Counted from the stretch's first letter, positions 49,149-61,792 are shown. The stretch: DNA of 64,000 nucleotides from Tigriopus japonicus (GCA_010645155.1 CM021320.1:6366454-6430453), one strand, 5' to 3'. The notes: generated from the letters alone by a model not told the origin. Translations and numbers: made by a program.

Positions 49149-50284
49149 CCACGGTGTTCCGAATGGCTTTTTAGGTTTGAATCAAAATACCCAAAGACAC
49201 AATGGCAATTTTTGGACCCACAATTCAATGGGGAACAACTTTACTTTTATTGTTTTATACAAGATTAGGTCCAGGGAAAAAGTCATATACCTAAAAACCT
49301 ATTAAATATAATTTTTTTAAACAAACTATTTAATCCATATTTAGAGACCATTTAGTTACCTTATGAATTCAAATTGAATAAAAATTCATTCAGCAACAGC
49401 TGAGTTATTTGACTTTGAATGGTCCATTTTTGACCCCAAAAAGCCGAAAAACGCTACAGTAATATGAAAAAACAAATTCCCAAAGATTTCACGTGGCTTT
49501 TCAATATTGCAAAAAATAAATGATTTTTTTCAGTTTTGAAACTTATGTGAAAATAGCTCAAAATATGAAAAAATATCACTTAAAATGCACTTAAACAAGA
49601 TTTTTGGAAAGTTATTTTTATAACTATTTAGAGTACGCTATGATGTGTGTTGTGCCAAAATTTCAAATAAAAATGTCTAACAAGTTCATATCCAAAATTA
49701 CGAGTTCTAGAAGGACCATGTTCAAAATGGACTAAAATCGAGACTTGAAACATTAACCGATTTTTGCAAAACTTTAAATTATTACCCAACTTTGAGTGTC
49801 TTTGATACTGCAAAAGTTTTTGTTATTGGAAAATGTATTTTAAATGCCTTTTATGTGCTATTTTTTCTTATTTTGAGCTATTTTGACATAAGTTCCAAAA
49901 CTCAAAAAAATCATTTATGTTTGCTATATTGAAAAGCTATGTGAAATCTTTGGGAATTTGTTTTTTCATATAACTGTAGCGTTTTTCGGCTTTTTGGGGT
50001 CAAAAATGGACCATTCAAAGTCAAATAACTCAGCTGTTGCTGAATGAATTTTTATTCAATTTGAATTCATATGGTAACTAAATGGTCTCTAAATACGGAT
50101 TAAATAGTTTGTTAAAAAATGTTATATTTAATAGATTTTTAGGTATATGACTTTTTTCCTGGACCTAATCTTGTATAATACAATAAAAGTAAAGTTGTTC
50201 TCCATTGAATTGTGGATCCAAAAAGTGCCATGGTGTCTTTGGGTATTTTGATTCAAACCTAAAACGCCATTCGGAACACCGTGG
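49149..50284. repeat. Foldback element with ~450-bp inverted arms
   Basis: The left arm (about 49149-49600) is the near-perfect reverse complement of the right arm (about 49835-50284), with a spacer of roughly 230 bp. Outer ends read CCACGGTGTTCCGAATGGC on the left and its complement on the right. Both arms share runs such as GGACCATTCAAAGTCAAATA and CTCAGCTGTTGCTGAATGAA. Arms look above 90 percent identical. No long coding frame occurs, and no clear target duplication was recognised. It is AT-rich against the surrounding intron, as expected of an inserted element. Confidence 0.88.
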
Positions 50285-52724
50285 GTCTGAACCAACGAAC
50301 CACTCACTTCCACCTTGTGTTGTGCTCGAATTCGGGCGAACAGAACCAAGCGAGTTCAGAAACACACACACGCCCTGTCGCCTAATCTGCCTATGTGGGG
50401 GTGAATGGGACTGCCTGAGTTAAGTTGGCCCAGGAATTGGGTGAAAAAAAAGTTGCTCTCGTTTTTTTTGGAAGTTGATCACTCGATACTTTCGCTGACT
50501 AGAGAAGAATTTCTAGAGTGAAAAGTCATTTCACGTTTCATTACCCGCACTCGATCGCTTCCAGCAGTGGAAAAGTTGCCAGCGATTGATTTGAAGTGCT
50601 TTGCCTTGATTTAATTAAGGAAGAGACAACTAACACATTACCTTTTCATTTTTAGAGCATGGCTTCCATGTTTTAAAACATCAAAGAGCATGGAAAAATG
50701 CCAGAAGCAAGTGCATATAAGTAAGTTTCCATCAGGAGTGGGAGTCAAAAAACATGAATAACCTGCCCAAGGACTCATTAAAATACAGCATTCTGAAACG
50801 TTTGAACGCATAAATAAAATCAGATATTTAAATGTGGAGAACCACTCTCAAAGTTGTTGCTTAAAACTGGATTTTATCAAAAGAGTTTTCAACTCAAGAA
50901 TGGAGTACATCTTCCTTGGATTTGCCACACTGTCACAACAGCTGATATCGGTTAACAAATTAAGTCAAACACCCCCGCAAATTTTGCCGCGAAATTCAAA
51001 AGATCACTTCCGGGTGGAGGGCTGCTCCACTTCAAAAGCTACCCAAATCTTGTCGAGAACTGCCAATGAACTTATTGTCTTGAATTGTGGCTTGTCTTTG
51101 TCCTGAATTGCGCGTGACGGATGGTTGGATTCCTAAATGTTTTTTATGGGTACATCGATGCTATGCGATTGTTGTGTGGGATCAGGAGGAAGCTACCATT
51201 GAGCGTTTGCCCACCCACTTGAATACCCTGTTATCTTTAGCTTACACATAGTAGTGCTACATGGGACACGTTGCAAATAAGCGTAAGAACGGCAACTGGC
51301 CTTTTTGTCATATTACTGAGGGTTGACGTTTTGGCAAAAACAGGCCATATAAAACCGCCAATTCGAGTACGGGTCTGGCTTTTTTCCCGTTTCCTTCGCC
51401 TTACCCTTGTTCCCCACTTCCATAAACAGAAGTAGTAGGATATCAGAATGGATTCAAGATTCAAGTTGATCTATGAGGCGGCCATAATTCTCCAATTTCC
51501 AATCCCCCCGGCTTTCAAGTGGTTCTTATACCCAGAGTACTGACTGCCATGTAGTGTCTGTTCTCATCGTGGATTCTGCTCACAATGTTTTATCGCCTTG
51601 TTTATTTCGTATGGATTTAGCTCGAGAACGCTTCTGCTCTAGAGGAAGAAAACAAACTATAAAACCGAAGAAGATCTGGGTGGGTGAGTGGGTGGGTGAG
51701 GCCCCAGATGGGTTTGTTTTCCGCAAACTCTCTGGAACGCGGAATGGGCACACTCCCTCACACCCACATTGTGCTATTTCAAAGCGGTAAATCAAAATCC
51801 CTCAGACAAGAAGCTTTTTCCGCTCGCTCGTGGGGAAGCAAAGCAGATATAGCATCAAAGCCCAACAATATTGCAAGACAAATCGACTGACATTGACTCA
51901 CGTATTGGAAAGTGGAGAAGGCCTCCATTTGGCCTGTTCCCGCTGGAGCCACGCACCTTCCCTCTGTGGAACATCCTCTTGTCCCACTTCTTCCGCGTGG
52001 ATCGGTCTTATACGGAACGCATGGAGAACCCACTGAACCTTGGCGTTTGGAGCACCATTGTAGTGGAAGAAGCAATGATCTGGAAAAATGATGTTCCCCA
52101 GGCCTTCCAAACTCTCCCTCAAAAGAAGTGATGGAGAGACGGGGGCAGCATTCAATCGGCATATTCGCAGTATGATGATCATATCCATCCCGTCCACCTC
52201 ATTCCCATAGCCATTTAACCTTGAAAGAGTCACCATGACTCATCATTGATCTCTCATCCCAATGCCAGGTGCTCTCCAAACTTCATGTCTCGAATGCCCA
52301 ATTGTGACAACAATGCCAGGGAAAAAAGTCATCCCCCATAATTTCCACGGGCTCTCCATTCACAAAGCACTAGTAGGAATGCAAAGCTACATGATTCATA
52401 TTCAGCCGTAGTTAAAAGGGTGCCATCAAGCCAAGGCAAGTCTTTCGGAAAGGCCCTTTCCACCTAAAAGACGTGATGGAAAACGCCGTCGGAATGATGT
52501 TCCAGTGAAGTGATGCATGCATGAACGACAGACCCGAGAATAAAAAAAAAGTCTTGCTGCTTGGGATTGGCTGCCTTTTTTGATCCTCCACGATGACTTG
52601 ACACCTCCTCAAGAGAATGGAAGCTCTGGGCTCTTATGCAACGCAATAAACCCATTTGGATAGATGCCGTTGGTTGTCTGTTGTCTGAGTGGGCGGTTAG
52701 TTTTGCTTCATGAAATAACCACGA

Positions 52725-52743
52725 AGATGATGATGATGATGAT
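52725..52743. repeat. (GAT)n microsatellite
   Basis: Six GAT units preceding CATGAG. Confidence 0.85.
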
Positions 52744-53534
52744 CATGAGTGATCTACTGTGAGAAGAGATGATGGAATAGACTGGAATACCTACCATAGT
52801 ACATACACACTCAGTCGACGATCGCCCCGCCCCAAGACAGGCAACAAACAATGAAACGGCATAAGTCACTTACAGTAGACCTACTCCATCCATCCATCCA
52901 TCCAACGTCATTAACAAGCAATTACCCTCAGGAGACGCTGAATCCCTCGAACTTCTCAATTTTTTGAGGAGGAAAACATGACGAGACGAATTGAGCGTTT
53001 CCTTGAAGTCCTGGTCCATGCCAAATCTTGGCACCCACTTTGACGAATGGTTTTGGACTTGGGAACGGTTCTGACCATTTCCATTTTCGGACAAAAACCA
53101 TGGGAAACAATGGTTCATAAAATTGTCATTCCAAAGACGATCTATGGTCTGTAATCCCTTAATTAAAACCTAGAATATCGATGGTGCTTCTGGTTGACAA
53201 ATTCTGCAGAGTCTCAAGGTCAACAACTTCTCTGAAACAAGTGAAAGTGGCCCATCCACCATTTAGTACTTTCAACCAATGATCTATGAGCATAGATAGT
53301 ATGTGAACAAATTGACGTCGACTTGAAACGATGTGAGATGTGAGAAATACACCGGAGATCGAGATTCATGATCTCCACGTCCTTGGTTCGTCAATCGCCG
53401 CTTCTTTGTGGAAGATCCTCGATCACGACTCAAGAATCGAAGTAGCCCAGGAGAGAAAATGGGTCTCAAATGAGCGACTAGATAATCGTGGGCGATTAAG
53501 TCGAATATCACTCTCACTTACTGTTCATACATAC

Positions 53535-54337
53535 CTTGGCTGAAATCACACATTTTGGAATTTCGGCCGACCAAATTCCGCCCACGTGGTTCTTCTCGTA
53601 AATAATTTCAGCCACAATGCGACTCGACGACATCGGGAGAAAGTGGGATGTAGGTGGTCAGTAAATGGGACATCTTGGGTCGGGTTTCTTAAAAGCTAAC
53701 TCATTCATGGGGACTGGTTCAAGAACATTCTTAAGAAGGGTATTCGCTGCTCGCACGTAAAAACTAGATTTGTTTTACCATCCACATTCCTGGCTCCAAC
53801 GACAAAAATAGTTAATAATTTTTTATTCGACGGATCAAACTTTGTTCTGGTTGGTTAAGCCAGTTTCTTCGAGTCCTGTTGGTTGCGGAATGTCAAACAA
53901 CAACTACATATTTCTGAGGTTGCCACGGTGATGTAATGTCATCTCTGGTTGAAACCAGAACCACCGTAGATGAACACGACGAAATGGGCACGCATCCTCC
54001 TCCTTCTTCTTCACCTGTAGTATTCCAAACCTGGTACCATAAAAGTTGTATTTACGACCCATCTCAAGGTTAAATCGGGAGTCATCCATGGTGGAAGATT
54101 CATTACTCTGTTGATTAAAAGTGCGCGAAACCAAAGAAAGCGCGTGACTCGACAAACCATGCGAAAGAGATCAAAATCAGAGCGCGTGGTTCGTGAATTG
54201 AAGTCGAAAAAATGACCCATATCTTGCTTGATATGTTGAAGAATATCCTGTTCCTTCAATCTCGGTGGCGTGGGCCGAGTGAAGCCTCTCAATTCACTCC
54301 TCTCCACCCACTTGAGAGCATATTGATTCGGTTTCAT
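53535..54337 (-). other. Possible nested minus-strand exons, unrecognised protein
   Basis: A frame starting with ATG at 54337 runs 107 codons with a protein-like composition and reaches a strong donor CTACAG|GTGAAG at 54015, phase 2. A second open stretch, 53622-53535, follows a pyrimidine-rich tract and GAG acceptor, completes the codon in phase, and ends at a consensus donor AAG|GTATGT. Alternatively, a short frame beginning CCACCATGG at 54089 uses the first donor. No family is recognised, the GAG acceptor is unusual, and further exons were not found. Low confidence. Confidence 0.22.
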
Positions 54338-55028
54338 CCGATGGTTGAGCCCTCGTTTAAGTCTCGGCCTCGGGTTTAACTACACTTGTAGCTCAAACAA
54401 AGAATACGAACGTTCGACGTTCGAGAAGGCGGACAAGGTGGATTAGAGAACTGATCAGCTGACGAACGACCAAATGGATGATGATGATGTTGGTTGAAGC
54501 GAAAAATGGACGAGTGGGTCGAGTTGTCGAAGGATTTTACACGTAGTACTTCCGAATTTGATTGGTTGGATGGGGGGTGTCTCTTTGGAGTTGTTTCGAT
54601 CTGGTTTTGGGGAGGCGTGTGTTTTTTTATTCGAATCGAGATGGATTTGCCACCGACACCGAGTTTTGAGGGCTCCAAATGGAACGCTTCCGTATGGACT
54701 AAAGTGCGCCGATATCGAAATCCATAACCCCAAGATCCGACACGAGCTTGGCTGACGATAAATCCCCTCAGCCTTTCAGGGTTTTTATTCTGTTTTTTTT
54801 CCTTCTTCACACTAGACAATCTTATTTGGAAAAGTGGAACGTACAGTACGTCTTGGATCTCGCTTAGCTCGTCTTTCAAGCTAAACTAGAAGCCTTGTCA
54901 CTTGATGGAGGGAAAAGATGGTGCCGAATATTGGGACGGATTATAGCCTAATGGGTGATAGTCCATGATGGAGTTCTACGTAGGCACTAAAGTACTAGAC
55001 AATCTTGATCTTAATCTGCGCCTTAATC

Positions 55029-57067
55029 TCATAAGAAGAGAGTTTCACGAGTAGTTTTCTCGCACTCCTCACAACAGTCGGATATGCACCGCCATCTTGG
55101 GAGGAAGCAAGAGCTTGGGCGTTTGTCTGCTAATCTATGTATTGTCGGGAGCGATGTTCGTTTGGAAAGAACGAGGCAATTTCGAGAGGATTCCAAGAAG
55201 ATTCCCACCGACCGACCGACCAACGACGAGGAATTTTTCAACCCATGAAACTGGGTGTGGGTTCCACCCTACTAAGAGAGAAGAGGAAGGGCGAAGGAAT
55301 CTCCATCCTCTCTCTCTTTCTCTCTCTCTCTATCCTTCGCACATGGAGAGATAACAAGCCTTTTAGAGAGCAATTTTCGCTAATCCTTCCAGGCGTAAAA
55401 CTTAGCGCCTTTCGTTGGAGCTCAAGTGGATCGTTTTGGAGGTCGGCGTAGTTCCATTGCTCCCAATCCTACTCCTATTATTACTTCGACTCCTAGTGCC
55501 ATGCTACCAAGTACAGTAGCTCGAACACTGGTGTTGGTTGAGCTGTTGGGCTTTTGTAGCTTGGCAGGGATTTCTCGAGGGGATCCAATTTTTCTTGAAA
55601 GGACTTATCCAACCATGTCAGGAGGCTCTTAGTGTTAATTCTGCCCGTGATTTGATGATGACAGCGACAGCGACGACGGGGACAATGAGTGAGCGTGATA
55701 TTAAGTGCTTATCTTGAAAAGTGAGCTGGACGCTCAAACGACTCTTTGTTCCATTTCAGGTGAGGGATCGTTAGGAACAGACACAACTTTTGAACCAACC
55801 AAGGAAAGGGAACACACTGGGTTTAGTTGCTCGAAAAAGGAGTGACATCATCACACGTCAATTCTCTTGATTGAAGTGTTCCATTGACTTGTTCCACGGA
55901 TGAGCATGGCGTTGGATTCTCTCGGCAAAGTCGTCGTTGGCGCAGATTCGTCTTCTTCTTCTTCGCCTTATTTGATCATTTATCTCTTGTCGCTTTTCAT
56001 CCGTAGCCTTCGAACAAAAGCCAGGATGATGTCTGGTGCTGATTCTCCCAACTCTCTCGTGAAAACTATGTCACCATGAATTTCGATCACCTCATTCGTA
56101 AACCATTGCCATGCATTCGGGCGGAAGGACAATTTACATATGAAACGCGCTCGATTCCGACGTTCGTTCCTCGTTTGTCTTCGTTCCAAAATGGCGCCCT
56201 TCTCTAACCTGAGATTACGCTCAAAGTTGGCACCAAGAGAACAAACCAGTTCAAGCGAGATACTAGACCCTCTTGGTAATTACAAGGCGTCCTTGTTTTG
56301 TTGAGACTGGGACATGAAGCTCAAGATTTGTTGGTGGCCCCCGAGAAAGTGGTCCATTTATAGTTTGGCACTCAATGCAATGGCAGAGTCCCAGTTGAAA
56401 AGAGCTTCAATCGGGGATCAAAGGATTGAATTCCCCGATTCAAAGTCCATTTGATCATTTATCTTGAAGGAAAACTTGTGAATTTACTTCTTTTTGGCAG
56501 GATCTCCAGCTTTGGGTCGTCAAGAGTCGCAAGATTGGGTTCTTTTTAGCTCAGGTATTTTTCCCCGTCTCCCTCTTGACTGACTTTCCCTGAATTCTGG
56601 AACAAAGAGATTGCAAGTAAGAACATTGACTGGGGCTCTTGATTTGATTTACTCTCACGGTTCAATCTGGGATAAGAAGGGACATTCTTGAATATATTGC
56701 ACGCCATTTCAAGGCAAGCTCAAGTCTAGAATGGGAAATATCTTATTTCAAAGGCAGTCAGTGGCCCTGTTTCGTTGCAGAAATAGCTATACTCACACAG
56801 GCAAGCAAAAAAATACCCAGCAGAGAGTATTTCCATACCGGCTTTTTTCCCATTTATCATGAGTCTAAATGCAAAGGAGCAAAGATGGAACTCACTTTTT
56901 GGAGGGGGTCTCTCTATTTTGGGGGATCTTGGACCCCAAGACTGACAAACTTCTTGGGACGAAGCCACATTGAAGTTGGTTTGTGCATTTTGATGAATCA
57001 TAAGTGCGCAAAGTAAAACGAGAGAATGGAGCATTTTGATTAAAACTCGTTGCGGCAAAATCCTCAT
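55029..57067 (-). other. Candidate two-exon secreted cysteine-rich peptide gene nested in kuz intron
   Basis: Exon 1 (57067-56896) encodes a signal peptide (Met12 onward, MLHSLVLLCALMIHQNA) and a proline-rich stretch, ending at the strong donor AAAAA|GTGAGT in phase 1. A possible exon 2 (55126-55029, acceptor ATTAGCAG) completes the codon in phase and adds a cysteine-rich tail (SC, RC, DCC and EEC) before a stop, with AATAAA at about 54784-54789 downstream. The product would be 89 residues with six cysteines in the mature part. The first exon is more convincing than the second, whose acceptor lacks a good pyrimidine tract. I recognise no known peptide family. Confidence 0.28.
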
Positions 57068-60000
57068 GGCTTAGTTGCTCGGAGGCTAGAAATTTCAAAA
57101 GCACTTTGATAAATTGTGGCTCGGCTTACATTCTGCTCGCAAATGATAACAAAAAGCTATTGCTCCCATATTGCTGTTGTTCTTTTCTTATTTTCTGGTC
57201 CAAGAACTCTATTGAAATCACTTCAAAGCCTCCTTCCAACTTGAAAGGATTCACGCGATTCGCCTAAAAGTAAAAGAACATCGAAGAGAAGCGCAACAAT
57301 TTTGATATCATGTCAACTGTGCGGTGCTTTGAAAAAGAACCCCAAAACTCCTTTGTCCCCCAGATTCATTCCCAAGAGTGTGAGTAGAACTAATGTATTC
57401 ATTCCATTTTCGAGCCTCACTTAGAATTGAAGTGGTCCTCCTGTAGTCTTGCCACGTTTTCTCATTGGTGCATTGCAGTAAAAGCTAGATTGAGTGAGGT
57501 GCCAAAGAAATCTGCTCGGAGATCCCCAAATTGCCAACTCTCAAATGAACGAACGAGCTCAAGATGAAATATGGTCAGGCTTTGGCAGTGATATAAAAAT
57601 ACCATTCTGATAAAATTCAAAGATTCACAAGTGGACCCCTGGGGAAATCATAATGTTTTTTCCACATAATTCATATATGCTCATGAAAAATTAGCGGTTT
57701 AAAAAAAGGCAAGGTTGGATCCGGGGTTGCACTAAGTTTCATTATGTAAGTCTCGTTCAACGAGACTTTTTATTTAGAGCTTGCATAATGTTATTCAATT
57801 GAACGCCCAAGTTGACCTCTTCTAAAACCCTCTTCTTTGTATTTGGACATTTTTCTTTATTTAAAGTCCAGCAATCCTGAGGATAAGCCGAGTTGAAGAT
57901 TCGGTTTAAAAAATCTGGAGTTAGTCTACTTCTATTTTTAAGCACCTTTATGAGCGACGGAATTATCCTTCTCTAGATGGAGGCAACTAAAGAGGAATGA
58001 ATGTCTTTGGATATATGAGTGAAACTCTTGTTGGTAGTACCACAACCTATTTCTTAAATTTTATTTCATATTTCCAGTCTATTAGAGATCATTTACGATA
58101 CTGCCGTGTTTAAGATCCACCACCGATAGACAGCGAAAAGTAACCTGTTACCTTTATTATTAACAACTATTGAATGTGTCGTAAAAATGATGGAACATGA
58201 AAATAAAGAAAACAACGAGATTTCACCAGGGACCTCTCTTGTGAACAAATTAAATTGTGCCAGGATCCTTGTTTGTATACTACGTTTACACAATTGCTAC
58301 TCGTTCCAAGTCCATGTGGATCAGCTGTCACATTTCGCACTAAGAGTGCATTTGGCCACATTAAGGACTAGTATACAGTTGTCCTCGTATCTTGGAGGTT
58401 CCAACTAGGTCGTCCCATGTCTATGGGGTTCATTAGATATTCGGAGCCAATTGATTAGGCAGGGATATTCCCATTCGGGATCGGCAAGGACCACTTCAAA
58501 TGTGGATCGGGAAGGAAATGTACAGGAAGGAGAGAGGGGCGAGGAAAATAGGGGACACGTCCCAAAAGTAACGAAGTGTGTGAGAGGGCACCTGCTCCTT
58601 GGAATCCCAAATCATGATGTTCCCCCAAAACTGTAACGCACCTTAACACACCCTAAGCACTTGTATTATGGTAATTATGACAAAGACGCCATTATTACAC
58701 AAGTAAGCCAATGTTTTAGGTTTTCAAAACAGATGTTCAATATTATGGAATGGTCCTGCCGAATTTTCGTTCAGAAATAAGTTCCAAAACGTAACTCCAT
58801 TTGAAGGGAACAAGTTGTGGAAAAATATAAATTGAAGTAAGTCAGTCACCGGATTGCTCAAGAAGTGCAATTGACCAAATCTTGTTTCGGATTTGGACAA
58901 CTGAACAAGTCAAAAAAAATTTCCGAGTGAAATTGAACATGCATCGTTGCACCAATATTTTCAGAAAGGTGCTCTGCCAAAATCTTGATTCAATCCTTGA
59001 AGTGTGGAAAAACATTCCTTGCACACTTGACGTTAAATCAACAAAAACAGACATTTCATTTATCCCACTCACTTCTCAGCGAGCTTGAAATGGCAGCTTT
59101 TTAATGACCACCTTGGTTCCAAAATTCAGTTCAAAGAAATTTTAAGGTCATTAATTTTGAGAAAAATACCGAAACACCCAACATCACTTTCCTCCGGTTG
59201 TTTCAAAACCACAACTTTGGTCTATTTTTGATCCCCCTTTTTCTCTTTTAATGTGGGGAATGAGCCTCATTGTGGTTGTTTGAATGTGTTCCCCTCCAAA
59301 TTTATGTTTCCACTCAAGGCTAATTAACGATGTTCCTGTGCTTTTGACGCAATGCGGCTCTAATGAGCTCGGCGGGACTTTGCTTCTTCGTTCGGTCTAC
59401 CTATCTCTTGTTCATTGGACCCTCTAACCGCCCAAAGGAATCCTAACATTTTCCAATTCTATCCAAACAAGCAGATCATCCCCAAATCTAGACATACACA
59501 TGTCCAAATAGTCCTCCAACAACCCACTAGTGTGCTTGATCAACAAACGAAAATTGCCGTTGAGGAGCTCACCAACTAAGATACCACCTCTCTTCTTCAA
59601 CAACGGCTTTTGTGAGTCCTCGTTCGTCAACTGTTTTGGAGGAGTTCAAGGTCACCATTCAGAAACGCGTACCGTACGCGATTTAGTTCAGCTCAGATAG
59701 ATGGTTGCTTCGTTGGTTGGTTGGATGGTTGGTTCTTTGTTGAACGAACGAGGATCGCCTTGACAAAATGCGTTGTTATGACGATGGAAATTATTCAAAT
59801 GCATGGGATGTGAAGCATGCATTCTTCCAAGATGCTAATCGAATTGTCACAGAGCATGACCATCCTTGAACCTAGATTATAGATTTGTTTAGGGCTGTTT
59901 TTTAACCCTTTGAACAAGAGTTTGCGTCATCACAAATGGCCATTTTTTGATGACGACAGAGGCGAGGCACGCTTGACAAAGATTCCGTCTAGTCACGTCA

Positions 60001-61605
60001 TTATTGCAACCATAATGACACTTGAAAGATGTACTGGTTAGCAAATTGGCTTTACCAACGTTGTGTGTTCCGCCTCAAGCTTTGATATAAAGGGGCTTCA
60101 AGTGCTCTTGATTTTGAAAAGACGCATTGCTACTAACGCTTTTGACGGGCTTCCAAGTCCTCTTGGAACGGAAAGTGGAGCAAAGGAGGCGTGAAATCCA
60201 CTTTCTCAACTGAAGACGGTCATTTGTCCCGTCAAAATGACACGTCATCATGTCAAAACCTTTCAATTATTTTCCGCTTAAATATCCATTTGATTTAGAG
60301 CCAAAAAGACCTCGAATGAAGGCTCTCTGAGGGAGCTTCTCTGGCCTTGGCAACCACTGCACTTTGACTCTCTCTGGGAAATGGTTGCCTTCTCAACCCT
60401 TGGACTCCATTAGGTCCATTCAAATCATCGCTTTGGTCGCCCCAGAGTTTGGAGTTCCAGCGAGAAGTGTTGCACAAAGAAGATTATACTTGGGCTTTAA
60501 GGGGCGACAAAGGGGCAAAAAGTTTGGCAATAATTTTAGATCTGATCCCGAGTTCTTTGTTTGGACGAGAAGTGAGCATATTAGCCGGTTTGGGAACTTT
60601 TTCTTCAAGTGCTTTTTTTTGCCACAAACCGAATTGGCCATGCCTCTACCCGGATAGAGTTGGGTGCTGGGATGATCTCGAGGACGGTTGGATACACGTG
60701 TAGATTTTTATTGTCAAGTTTGGCACCAAAAGAGCACAACTTTTTACGTAGTAAAGCATCGCGTAAGAACAGGGAGGGGTTTGTTTATGTTCCATAACTT
60801 CATGATGGTTTTTAGTTGTGGCGTAAGAGAGCCAAGTTCCACGGAACAACTTTTATTCCAAGAAGAACCACTTATTTGCAAAACCTCCAACCAAGCCAGT
60901 CTCGGCTTGGAACTTGGGGCGCCTCGCAAAAAGCAAACTTGAGAATACTTTTAGGTTAATGACTTTTTTCTTATTTCAAGGGTTACCATGACATACTCTC
61001 ACTAGTTATGAACGCCGTTAAACTAAGATTTTCCTAAAAAGCCTTTCCTTCAATGGAGAATGTTTCAGCTAATTGTTTGAGTTCATTTTGTTTTTGAGTG
61101 AAAGGGCCGTTGAAACAGTCCCCCGTCAAATCCAATCAATTACTTCTGTAGTGTATTTTGGTGTCTCTGGACTCTTAACGTAATTGACTAAAGGCCCTCT
61201 TGCTGGTTCCATCTGTTGTCTTTCAAGGGTCAATTGGGTGAGTGCACTTTGAGTTCCCCACAAACACTTGACTTTTCATTGATGGAGTTGAAAACACGTT
61301 ATCACTTCAAATCGAAGTTCATAGCATCCCAAAAGAGATCAAGAACACCCCCCAAAGAATTGATTTGGAAGAAGCACATGAATCAAATATGTACTGTCTC
61401 TGTGCGATGGTTGTTCCAATGGAGAACCCCGAGCTCTGTCCCATTTCTTTAAGTGCCTTTATATACTCTCTTCCGTGTCAGCTTTGATAGGGATAGAAAT
61501 TCGTCAACATCAGAACGTACTAGCGTCAACCTCGAGGAGGTCCAATCTCGAAAAGTGTTCCAAAACTGACTTGTATATCTATTTCCATTGGTGTTCTTGT
61601 TCCAG

Positions 61606-61792
61606 GTCTGAAGTTGAATGAGTTTGTCCACCATTTCGAGCCCGCTTTCTTCGAGTTGGACCATGTGATCACTCAACATCAGGACTTGCTCCATTTTCGA
61701 CGTAAACGGGATGTTGCCGGGCAACATCAACCCCAATCAAAGAAGATGGTCGGAAAGCCCGATATTCAGTTCAATTTCACCGCACACAACAG
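61606..61792 (+). CDS. kuz: Kuzbanian/ADAM10 metalloprotease, prodomain exon
   Basis: The exon lies between acceptor TTCTTGTTCCAG|GT and donor AACAG|GTAAAT, length 187, entering with two bases of a split codon and leaving with two. It reads LKLNEFVHHFEPAFFELDHV, then a basic cluster RRKRD and IQFNFTAHNR. The start corresponds to the ADAM10/Kuzbanian prodomain opening (LNxYxxHYE in human), and the end to the LxFxAHxRxFNLRxK motif, with the next exon expected to supply the FxLRxK part. Kuzbanian is the alpha-secretase-type sheddase that cleaves Notch, Delta and axon-guidance receptors at the cell surface. The catalytic, disintegrin and transmembrane parts must lie to the right of the window; I found no further exon before 64000. 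Confidence 0.82.

Larger units (their letters stand above)
23814..61605 (+). other. kuz: First intron of kuz, about 37.8 kb
   Basis: The intron is bounded by GTAAGA and TTCCAG and is inferred from phase-matched exons. It explains the long gene-poor stretch. It contains an assembly gap (46192-46289), a foldback element (49149-50284), several microsatellites, many GTTCCA/TGGAAC words, and a few exon-like minus-strand frames described separately. The rest is unique sequence in which I see no conserved coding frame; the many open frames of 60-160 codons overlap on both strands and carry no motif. Such a large first intron commonly holds enhancers or alternative promoters; that is inference. Confidence 0.6.

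Noticed and set aside
55396..55629. Plus-strand frame containing a signal-peptide-like stretch (MLPSTVARTLVLVELLGFC) as alternative kuz first exon
   Set aside because: The only phase-compatible donor (TTTT|GTAGCT) is weak, whereas 23813 has a near-perfect donor in the right phase.
57750..58650. Region suspected of holding a decayed retrotransposon
   Set aside because: Short frames on both strands show no reverse-transcriptase or integrase motif that I can defend.
17600..60760. Recurrent TACGTA words, including a cluster at 35943-35972
   Set aside because: I found roughly ten, while about a dozen are expected in 42 kb from base composition. The cluster is a short local palindrome only.
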